Source: CAZOSF01 sp964582415
GTDB taxonomy: Bacteria > Bacteroidota > Bacteroidia > Flavobacteriales > Flavobacteriaceae
Assembly (NCBI GenBank): GCA_964582415.1
Contig: CAZOSF010000063.1
Location: forward strand, 1-13,783
DNA: 13,783 nucleotides
Reading direction: 5' to 3'
In this document: in pieces, positions 5,804-11,853 of the stretch
How the letters are laid out: the number at the start of each line of letters is the position of its first letter
Position numbering within the stretch: position 1 is the first letter of the stretch
The notes under the pieces: generated by a model
The model's input: the letters and a program-made list of their open reading frames with translations, nothing else
Told to the model about the DNA's origin: nothing
Databases searched by the model: none
Program-made: the position numbers and the translations under genes

Positions 5804-8800
5804 ATTCATCAACCAAAACCCATTCCCCTTTATCCAAAAGTGGGATGGCCTGCTTGTATTTTACCGTTTTGTTTTCCCCGGACATCACATTTTTAATGGT
5901 GACCTTGTCGTTCCGGTTGATCTTCGGACGCTCACGAACGATCGTCTCTGTCACCTGCTGCTGCGGTTGGGTATTACCTGCCGCACGGGACTGTGCCGCA
6001 CGTTCGTCCATGTTCGGGATCTCTTCCTTCTGCTCGCTGAGTTTTTCTTTCGGACGACTCAGACGTGCCTCGCGGATTTGCTCCTGATTTTCCTGAGGTA
6101 ATTCTCCCTTGAACAGGAAGGAAAGCACTTCCTTATTCACCTTTTCAATCATCTCTTTGAACAACTCAAAAGCCTCGAATTTATAGATCAGCAAAGGATC
6201 TTTCTGTTCGTGCACCGCCAACTGAACGCTTTGTTTCAACTCGTCCATTTTTCGGAGATGGTTTTTCCAAGCATCGTCGATGATGGCAAGTGTGATATTC
6301 TTTTCGAAATCCTGAATCAATTGCTTACCATTAGACTCATAGGCTTTCTCCAAATCGGTGGCAACGTTTAAGGTCTTCACGCCATCGGTAAAGGGCACCA
6401 AGATTCTTTTGAAGCGATCTCCTTGATTTTCGAATACATTCTTAATCACAGGGAAGGCGATTTCCGCATTGCGGGCCATCTTCTCTTGATAATGGTGGTA
6501 GGCCGCTTTGTACACTTTACCCGCTATTTCCTTTTCACCCATTTTTTCGAATTCGGATTGGGTGAGTGGTGAGCTCATGCTGAAATAACGGATCAACTCG
6601 AATTCGAAGTTTTTATAATCTTGGGCACCTTTGTTGGTAGCCACGATAACTTCAGTGGTATCGTAAATCATATTGGCAATATCCACGCGAAGACGTTCCC
6701 CAAATAGGGCATGATAGCGTCGTTTGTATACTACCTCTCTTTGGGCATTCATCACGTCGTCATACTCCAAGAGTCGTTTACGAATACCAAAGTTGTTTTC
6801 CTCTACTTTCTTCTGGGCACGTTCAATGGATTTTGAAATCATGGAGTGCTGAATCACTTCCCCTTCCTTTAATCCCAATCGGTCCATCATCTTAGCGATA
6901 CGCTCACTACCAAATAAACGCATCAAGTTGTCTTCCAAGGAAACATAGAATTGAGAGCTACCTGGGTCTCCTTGACGACCACTACGACCACGTAACTGAC
7001 GGTCGACACGACGGGAGTCGTGACGTTCCGTACCGATGATGGCCAGACCCCCTGCCTTTTTCACTTCGGCAGATAGCTTGATGTCGGTACCACGCCCCGC
7101 CATGTTGGTGGCGATCGTTACCACGCCACTTTTACCGGCTTCGGCTACGATATCGGCTTCTTTTTTGTGTAGTTTGGCGTTCAATACATTGTGAGGAATG
7201 TTTCGGATACTTAACATTCGACTCAATAATTCGGAGATTTCCACCGAGGTAGTACCGATCAATACGGGGCGTCCTGCTTTTGACAAATCTACCACCTCAT
7301 CAATTACGGCATTGTATTTTTCACGCTTGGTCTTGTAAATTTTATCTTCTCGGTCATCACGGGCAATGGGTCGGTTGGTTGGGATTTCCATCACATCCAA
7401 CTTGTAGATTTCCCAAAGCTCCCCTGCTTCCGTTACCGCAGTACCCGTCATACCGGAAAGTTTTCTGTACATACGGAAGTAGTTCTGTAAGGTAATGGTA
7501 GCAAAGGTTTGTGTTGCTGCTTCTACTTTTACGTTCTCCTTGGCTTCGATGGCTTGGTGCAAACCGTCACTGTAGCGACGACCGTCCATGATACGGCCGG
7601 TTTGTTCGTCAACGATCATAACCTTATTATCCATAACCACATATTGGGTATCTTTTTCGAACAAGGTATACGCCTTCAAGAGCTGGTTCATGGTGTGAAT
7701 ACGCTCACTCTTAACGGAGAAGTCTCGGAATAATACTTCTTTTAGTTCTGCTTCTTTTTCGGCGGAAAGGCCTTGGGATTCAATTTTGGCTAGTTCCGTT
7801 CCGATTTCGGGCATCACGAAGAAATTTGGGTCGTCTTCCCCAGAAAGGAAATTCACCCCTTTATCGGTGAGCTCGATCTGATTGTTCTTTTCATCAATCA
7901 CAAAATACAACTCGGCATCCACCTTAGGCATCTCCCGGTTGTTGTCCTGCATATAGAAGTTTTCCGTTTTCTGAAGAATTTGTTTCACCCCTTCTTCAGA
8001 TAGGAATTTAATAAGGGCATTATTTTTTGGAAGTCCACGATACACGCGAAGCAATTGGAAACCTCCTTCTTTTGTATCCCCTTCAGCGATTAATTTTTTA
8101 GCTTCGGCAAGAACCCCAGTAAGATATTTACGTTGAACATCAACGATGCTCTGAATCTTCGGTTTAAGTTCATTGAATTCATGACGGTCGCCTTGTGGTA
8201 CTGGTCCGGAGATGATCAACGGGGTACGGGCGTCATCGATCAATACACTATCCACCTCATCCACGATGGCGAAATGGTGAGGTCGTTGTACCAAATCGTT
8301 GGGGGAGTGGGCCATATTGTCCCTCAGGTAATCGAAACCAAACTCGTTGTTAGTTCCGTAGGTGATATCTGCCTCATAGGCTCTTCGACGCTCAGGAGAG
8401 TTCGGTTGGTGCAAATCGATACAGTCCACACTCAAACCATGGAACTCAAAGATAGGGCCCATCCAGGCGCTATCCCTTTTGGCAAGATAATCGTTAACGG
8501 TTACCAGGTGCACGCCATTTCCAGCAAGGGCATTCAAGTACACGGGTAAGGTTGCCACCAATGTTTTACCTTCCCCAGTCTGCATCTCTGCCACCTTGCC
8601 TTGGTGTAGGGCAATACCTCCAACAAGCTGTACGTCGTAATGCACCATGTCCCAGGTTACCTCTTTACCGGCTGCATCCCAGGAGTTGCTCCAGATGGCT
8701 TTGTCACCCTCTAAGGTTACATAGTCTTTAGAACCCGACAATTCACGGTCGAAAGGAGTGGCCGTAACAGTAAGGGATTCATTCTCCAAGAAACGCTTTG

Positions 8801-9158
8801 CGGTTTCTTTTACCACAGCGAAGGCTTCCGGAAGAATAGCATCAAGGGTTTTGCATTCTATCTCGTAGCGCTCGTCCTTTAACTTATCTATTTCATTATA
8901 GATTTCTTCCTTTTTATCGATATCTTCCATCGCTTCTGCCTCTTTCTCGAGGGAATCGATGCGGTTTTGAACGTCCTTTTGGTCGTCTTTGATTCGTTGT
9001 CGGAAGGCATCCGATTTAGCACGCAACTCATCCAAAGTGAGTGCGGCCATAGAGGCTTCAAACTTTTTTATTTCGTTAACGAGGGGTTGAATCTCGCTAA
9101 GGTCTTTTTTGGATTTGTCGCCTACAAATACTTTTAATACGCTATCTAATAGTCCCAT
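5802..9158 (-). CDS. secA: Protein translocase ATPase subunit SecA
   Basis: The motor ATPase that drives preproteins through the SecYEG channel; 1118 residues against about 900 in E. coli. Seen: Walker A MQTGEGKT at 192-199; DEVDSVLIDDARTPLIISG at 300-318; IVDEQTGRIMDGRRYSDG at 515-532; KLSGMTGTA at 566-574; TNMAGRGTDI at 684-693; and the arginine-finger region QLRGRSGRQGDPG at 721-733, followed by the helical scaffold. Extra length comes from a charged helical insertion at about 57-102 and a large one at about 335-490, both usual in Bacteroidota. The C-terminus lacks the zinc-binding CxCx8C(H/C) motif, although flanking residues (PKINRND, SGENK, KYKQ) are still recognisable. ATG 9158 gives the standard MGLLDSVLKVF start. 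It appears monocistronic, with a terminator on each side. Confidence 0.98.
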   Translation of the reverse strand: MGLLDSVLKVFVGDKSKKDLSEIQPLVNEIKKFEASMAALTLDELRAKSDAFRQRIKDDQKDVQNRIDSLEKEAEAMEDIDKKEEIYNEIDKLKDERYEIECKTLDAILPEAFAVVKETAKRFLENESLTVTATPFDRELSGSKDYVTLEGDKAIWSNSWDAAGKEVTWDMVHYDVQLVGGIALHQGKVAEMQTGEGKTLVATLPVYLNALAGNGVHLVTVNDYLAKRDSAWMGPIFEFHGLSVDCIDLHQPNSPERRRAYEADITYGTNNEFGFDYLRDNMAHSPNDLVQRPHHFAIVDEVDSVLIDDARTPLIISGPVPQGDRHEFNELKPKIQSIVDVQRKYLTGVLAEAKKLIAEGDTKEGGFQLLRVYRGLPKNNALIKFLSEEGVKQILQKTENFYMQDNNREMPKVDAELYFVIDEKNNQIELTDKGVNFLSGEDDPNFFVMPEIGTELAKIESQGLSAEKEAELKEVLFRDFSVKSERIHTMNQLLKAYTLFEKDTQYVVMDNKVMIVDEQTGRIMDGRRYSDGLHQAIEAKENVKVEAATQTFATITLQNYFRMYRKLSGMTGTAVTEAGELWEIYKLDVMEIPTNRPIARDDREDKIYKTKREKYNAVIDEVVDLSKAGRPVLIGTTSVEISELLSRMLSIRNIPHNVLNAKLHKKEADIVAEAGKSGVVTIATNMAGRGTDIKLSAEVKKAGGLAIIGTERHDSRRVDRQLRGRSGRQGDPGSSQFYVSLEDNLMRLFGSERIAKMMDRLGLKEGEVIQHSMISKSIERAQKKVEENNFGIRKRLLEYDDVMNAQREVVYKRRYHALFGERLRVDIANMIYDTTEVIVATNKGAQDYKNFEFELIRYFSMSSPLTQSEFEKMGEKEIAGKVYKAAYHHYQEKMARNAEIAFPVIKNVFENQGDRFKRILVPFTDGVKTLNVATDLEKAYESNGKQLIQDFEKNITLAIIDDAWKNHLRKMDELKQSVQLAVHEQKDPLLIYKFEAFELFKEMIEKVNKEVLSFLFKGELPQENQEQIREARLSRPKEKLSEQKEEIPNMDERAAQSRAAGNTQPQQQVTETIVRERPKINRNDKVTIKNVMSGENKTVKYKQAIPLLDKGEWVLVDE

Positions 9159-9207
9159 GTGATAATATTATTTCGGCTAGGTAGTATGGTCTTAGTGAAA
9201 AGTGTAG

Positions 9208-9238
9208 CAAAAAAAGTGTAAAAAAACCAGAAATTCAA
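9208..9238 (-). promoter_or_regulatory. Candidate secA promoter (Bacteroidota type, imperfect)
   Basis: On the minus strand TTG (complement of 9236-9238), 20 bases, then TTTTTTTG (complement of 9208-9215), which fits the Bacteroidota -33/-7 pattern TTG-N19-21-TAnnTTTG except for T in place of A at the second position. It lies about 50 bases before the secA start. Confidence 0.35.
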
Positions 9239-9278
9239 GGGGTTTAACGCTTTATATGCTGTTGGTCTACGTAGCAAC

Positions 9279-9315
9279 AAAAAAGTCTCAAACCCTTACG
9301 GGTTGAGACTTTTTC
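9279..9315. terminator. Rho-independent terminator after the DUF2795-like gene
   Basis: AAAAAGTCTCA(a)ACCC, loop TTAC, GGGTTGAGACTTTTT: a stem with one bulged A, flanked by A-run and T-run. It sits about 20 bases beyond the stop of the minus-strand gene at 9337 and insulates secA from read-through. Confidence 0.85.
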
Positions 9316-9336
9316 TTAATTTAATTTATTTGTCTT

Positions 9337-9558
9337 TTAATACTCGTCTTCGTTCCACAGATAATCTTCGTCTGTGGGGTAATCCTGCCAGATTTCCTCA
9401 ATGGAATCGTAAGAATCTCCTTCGTCTTCTATCGCCTGTAGATTCTCAACCACTTCCAATGGTGCACCAGTTCTGATGGCATAATCGATCAATTCATCTT
9501 TGGTGGCAGGCCAGGGGGCATCGCTTAAATAAGATGCCAATTCTAATGTCCAGTACAT
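9337..9558 (-). CDS. DUF2795-family small acidic protein
   Basis: A 73-residue, very acidic protein with no signal peptide or membrane span. Seen: MYWTLELASYLSDAPWPATKDELIDYAIRTG, containing the PWPATKDELIDYA core of the DUF2795 family, then EVVENLQAIEDEGDSYDSIEEIW and a tail rich in Asp, Glu and Tyr. As I recall them, flavobacterial homologues are nearly identical in sequence and length, which marks it as a real core gene despite its size. Function unknown. It stands alone: a good Bacteroidota promoter lies upstream (9584-9613) and a strong terminator downstream. Confidence 0.9.
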   Translation of the reverse strand: MYWTLELASYLSDAPWPATKDELIDYAIRTGAPLEVVENLQAIEDEGDSYDSIEEIWQDYPTDEDYLWNEDEY

Positions 9559-9583
9559 AACAGAATTAGGGTTTAATTTTTTG

Positions 9584-9613
9584 CAAAAATAAATTTTTAA
9601 CAGAAAAAGTCAA
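9584..9613 (-). promoter_or_regulatory. Bacteroidota-type promoter of the DUF2795-like gene
   Basis: On the minus strand TTG (complement of 9611-9613), 19 bases, TATTTTTG (complement of 9584-9591): an exact match to TTG-N19-TAnnTTTG, the consensus of the primary Bacteroidota sigma factor. The -7 motif ends about 25 bases before the ATG at 9558. Confidence 0.65.
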
Positions 9614-9656
9614 GAAATTTTGAACTTATTTCGTCAATATTTTAAAGAACATATAT

Positions 9657-9702
9657 AATATACTGATAATCAATCATATGTATTTATAAATATCGGTATA
9701 TT
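9657..9702. other. AT-rich inverted repeat after the adenosyltransferase gene
   Basis: AATATACTGATA (9657-9668) and TATCGGTATATT (9691-9702) pair over 12 bases with one mismatch, with a 22-base loop. The outer arm touches the stop codon of the adenosyltransferase gene. No GC core and no clear T-run follow, so it is at best a weak terminator or an mRNA 3'-end structure. Confidence 0.35.
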
Positions 9703-10273
9703 ACAGCTTTTCGGGAATCCATTGGATTTCCTCGGCTTGCAAGTCATGTGACAATTTCCGTGCCAGTACAAAGAGATAGTCGGAGAGGCGATTTAAATAC
9801 ATCAAAACAAGGGCCTCGACAGGTTCTTGTTCGTGTAAATAGGTGGATAGACGCTCGGCCCGACGGCAAACAGTACGTGCTATATGACAATATGACACCG
9901 TAGTGTGACCACCAGGAAGAACAAAATGCGTCATGGGAGGTAATTCACTATCCATGGCGTCCATTTCTTTTTCCAATAATTCAATATCGGCCTCCTTTAT
10001 CTTAGGAATATTAAGGCGCTCTTTTCCACTTTTTAACGTTGCTTTTTTCGGGTCGGTGGCAAGAATGGCCCCCAAAGTAAACAAGCGATCCTGAATTTTA
10101 ATCAAAATGGTTTTGTAATGGGGATTGATATCTTGGTCCCTTACCAAGCCGATACAAGAGTTCAGCTCATCAACGGTGCCATAGGATTCTATTCGAATAT
10201 GATGTTTTGGTACGCGGGTACCTCCGAAAAGAGAAGTGGTTCCTGCGTCTCCCGTCTTAGTGTAGATTTTCAT
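9701..10273 (-). CDS. PduO-type ATP:cob(I)alamin adenosyltransferase
   Basis: Transfers the 5'-deoxyadenosyl group of ATP to cob(I)alamin, giving adenosylcobalamin; the family includes PduO and human MMAB. 190 residues, full length for the family. Seen: the N-terminal ATP-binding motif YTKTGDAGTTSLFGG at residues 4-18; RIESYGTVDELNS at 27-39; FVLPGG at 117-122; ARTVCRRAER at 132-141, with the ATP-contacting arginines; and LNRLSDYLFVLAR at 160-172. It is cytosolic, with five predicted helices after the loop region. The start ATG (10271-10273) overlaps the stop of the upstream 46-residue reading frame in ATGA, indicating translational coupling. It supplies cofactor for methylmalonyl-CoA mutase, whose chaperone MeaB is at 308-1390. 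Not the CobA/BtuR type, which has a P-loop near the N-terminus. Confidence 0.96.
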   Translation of the reverse strand: MKIYTKTGDAGTTSLFGGTRVPKHHIRIESYGTVDELNSCIGLVRDQDINPHYKTILIKIQDRLFTLGAILATDPKKATLKSGKERLNIPKIKEADIELLEKEMDAMDSELPPMTHFVLPGGHTTVSYCHIARTVCRRAERLSTYLHEQEPVEALVLMYLNRLSDYLFVLARKLSHDLQAEEIQWIPEKL

Positions 10274-10410
10274 TTTTCCTTTTTTCGTTTTTCATAGTAA
10301 CTCTGCCGAAAGTTCCGTTTGCCACGATCCCGTCGACTCTTGCTAACGCGGTGATTATTCCACATCACTACAATGAGCATAATAAAAGCGATGCCTACCC
10401 AAACGATCAT
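10270..10410 (-). CDS. Small basic membrane protein, 46 residues (5' end may lie in the assembly gap)
   Basis: From ATG 10408-10410 to TGA: one hydrophobic helix at the N-terminus (MIVWVGIAFIMLIVVMW), then a strongly basic tail (VSKSRRDRGKRNFRQSYYEKRKKEK in two stretches, residues 22-46). Its stop shares the ATGA junction with the adenosyltransferase start, which argues that it is translated. Frame-continuation into the ABC ATPase on the other side of the N run is an artefact of the arbitrary gap length. The true start may be this ATG or lie inside the gap, only one codon upstream. I recognise no named family; short proteins of this layout occur in flavobacteria. No function is proposed. Confidence 0.6.
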   Translation of the reverse strand: MIVWVGIAFIMLIVVMWNNHRVSKSRRDRGKRNFRQSYYEKRKKEK

Positions 10411-10413
10411 AGT

Positions 10414-10513
10414 NNNNNNNNNNNNNNNNNNNNNNNNNNNNNNNNNNNNNNNNNNNNNNNNNNNNNNNNNNNNNNNNNNNNNNNNNNNNNNNNNNNNNNN
10501 NNNNNNNNNNNNN
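10414..10513. other. Assembly gap (100 N)
   Basis: An exact run of 100 N, the usual placeholder for a scaffold gap of unknown size. It removes the 3' part of the ABC ATPase gene and whatever lies between it and the small membrane protein. Confidence 0.99.
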
Positions 10514-10836
10514 GCGACATTATTTAAGGCAGTGGTTCTTGGCAATAGATTAAAGGTTTGAAAGACGAAGCCGATTTCTTTGTTTCGAATTTCGGCCAAT
10601 TCGTCATCGGTCATACTACTCACATCAATCCCATTCAATTCATAGGTGCCATCTGTAGGAGTATCCAAACAGCCTAGGATGTTCATAAGAGTCGATTTTC
10701 CGGAACCTGAAGGGCCCATCAGGGCAACATATTCCCCTTTCTCGATATCCAAATCGATACCTTTCAGAACTTTCACAACTTCTTGTCCGAGAGGGAAATC
10801 TCTTCGTATGCCTCTAATTTTGATAACGGTGCTCAT
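10514..10836 (-). CDS. ABC transporter ATP-binding protein, LolD/MacB type, 3' part lost in gap
   Basis: The first 107 codons of an ABC ATPase of the LolD/MacB/FtsE branch, which works with FtsX-like permeases in lipoprotein release, efflux or cell-wall hydrolase control. Seen: IKIRGIRRDF at the N-terminus, the Walker A GPSGSGKST at about residues 41-49, LGCLDTPTDGTYELNG, and the Q-loop region IGFVFQTFNLLPRTTALNNV, all typical of this subfamily. The signature LSGGQ, Walker B and H-loop would be encoded within the gap; about 120 residues are missing relative to the usual 225-235. No permease gene is visible in the window. Start ATG 10836 is natural, 65 bases from the end of the upstream methyltransferase gene. 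Confidence 0.9.
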
Positions 10837-10901
10837 GGATTGGAATATGGAATTGCAAGTTACCTAATTTTTAAACATAAGTCTTGTCATCCTGCCGGAT
10901 G

Positions 10902-11669
10902 TTACAATCGAATTCGAAAATGCTGCTTGGGTTGCTCTTTACGGAAGAATACCAGTCCCCAATGAAAGGTGTCGATACTCACTGTAACATTGGGATGTTT
11001 CACGATTTCATTCCAGGCATCGGTCATTTCTTGGCTCCAGTGAATGTCATCGAAAATGATAAGACTGTTGCTATTTACTTTACCCAATAGGATATTAAAA
11101 TAATTTAGGGTAGCCTCGTAATTATGGTGGCCGTCCACATACACCATGTCATATTCCGCTTCATCTACTTTTAAGAAATCGATAAATTCTGTGGTAACTA
11201 TTTTTGGCTTCAGCGAATAGGCCTCCATATATTCTCTTGCCGTCCTAGCGGTTTCTGGGCAACCTTCAAGGGAAGTTAGAATTCCTTTTGAAGCACCAAG
11301 TGTCATGGCTAGCGTTCCCATGCCCAAAGAAGTACCCAGTTCCAGTATTTGTTTGGGATGGAAGTATTGTGCAAGTCGATATAGCAAATACTGAAGCTTG
11401 GGAGTACTTCCCACATGTTTTGCAATAGATTGTATTGCTCGTTCGTCCGTTTTGAATACGCGGGAACCCGCGCCAAAGTCTTTCACGTGAATACTTCTGG
11501 TATCCTTCAACAAGGCCTTCCTATGAGCATCCAAAACGGTATATTTTTCATAATGTCGTTTATCGTAAAAGCATTTTGTAACCAAATCATACACAAAAGG
11601 AGAGTGCACCCCATGCTGGTTGGTGGAGTGGAGGAGGAAGTGGAGGTATGTCCTGATTTGATGTAGCAC
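10902..11669 (-). CDS. Class I SAM-dependent methyltransferase (O-methyltransferase-like)
   Basis: A 255-residue cytosolic methyltransferase with the Rossmann-like fold. Seen: an N-terminal segment with HSTNQHGVHSPFVYDLV (residues 14-30), a conserved opening in a Bacteroidota group; SAM-binding motif I ILELGTSLGMGT at 108-119; motif II-like LTSLEGCPETA at 131-141; DMVYVDGHHNYEAT at 174-187; and IIFDDIHWSQEM at 204-215, the Asp-Asp pair being the usual metal/active-site position of catechol O-methyltransferase-like (Methyltransf_24) enzymes. Substrate cannot be inferred. The gene lies between the ABC ATPase and the ABC-F gene in the same direction; an unusual repeat-bearing spacer precedes it. 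Start ATG 11669 fits homologues, which begin with a short helix before the HSPF motif. Confidence 0.9.
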   Translation of the reverse strand: MLHQIRTYLHFLLHSTNQHGVHSPFVYDLVTKCFYDKRHYEKYTVLDAHRKALLKDTRSIHVKDFGAGSRVFKTDERAIQSIAKHVGSTPKLQYLLYRLAQYFHPKQILELGTSLGMGTLAMTLGASKGILTSLEGCPETARTAREYMEAYSLKPKIVTTEFIDFLKVDEAEYDMVYVDGHHNYEATLNYFNILLGKVNSNSLIIFDDIHWSQEMTDAWNEIVKHPNVTVSIDTFHWGLVFFRKEQPKQHFRIRL

Positions 11670-11681
11670 TGATTATTGTCT

Positions 11682-11726
11682 GGTCGAGCGGAGTCGAGAC
11701 CTAATTGAACCCCTCGACTCCGCTCG
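11682..11726. repeat. Palindromic intergenic repeat (14-bp perfect arms)
   Basis: CGAGCGGAGTCGAG (11685-11698) and its exact reverse complement CTCGACTCCGCTCG (11713-11726), separated by 14 bases. It is much richer in GC than the surroundings. This CTCGACTCCGCTCG-type element resembles dispersed intergenic palindromes I associate with flavobacterial genomes. It lies upstream of the methyltransferase gene and could fold in its leader. Confidence 0.75.
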
Positions 11727-11732
11727 GGGGGA

Positions 11733-11740
11733 CAAAGTTA
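11733..11740 (-). promoter_or_regulatory. Possible -7 element upstream of the methyltransferase gene
   Basis: On the minus strand TAACTTTG, an exact TAnnTTTG, directly beside the palindromic repeat. I find no TTG at the expected 19-21 bases upstream. If used, transcription would start within or just before the palindrome, placing the hairpin at the 5' end of the message. Confidence 0.3.
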
Positions 11741-11797
11741 CAACCAATTTAAATCTTTCTTTTTTGATGCAGTTCGAGAACCATTATAGACTCAAAG

Positions 11798-11835
11798 GGT
11801 CTCGATACAAATTGCCTGAGGCAATTCACTCGACC
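11798..11835. repeat. Second intergenic hairpin element
   Basis: AATTGCC (11810-11816), loop TGA, GGCAATT (11820-11826): a perfect 7-bp stem, enclosed by GGTC (11798-11801) and GACC (11832-11835) with an unpaired stretch between. It shares CTCGA cores with the palindrome at 11682-11726. It lies downstream of the ABC-F stop and may double as its transcript end, although no long T-run follows. Confidence 0.6.
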
Positions 11836-11853
11836 TGACATCCGTAATTCTAA

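Noticed and set aside
7280..8549. Plus-strand open frames inside secA
   Set aside because: All are shadows of secA, with no recognisable domains or start context.
10270..10836. A single 188-residue protein across the N run
   Set aside because: The gap length is arbitrary, so in-frame joining is meaningless; the two ends belong to different genes.
10874..10905. CATCC-TGCC-GGATG hairpin downstream of the methyltransferase gene as a terminator
   Set aside because: The stem is only five bases and lacks a T-run on either strand; too weak to call.
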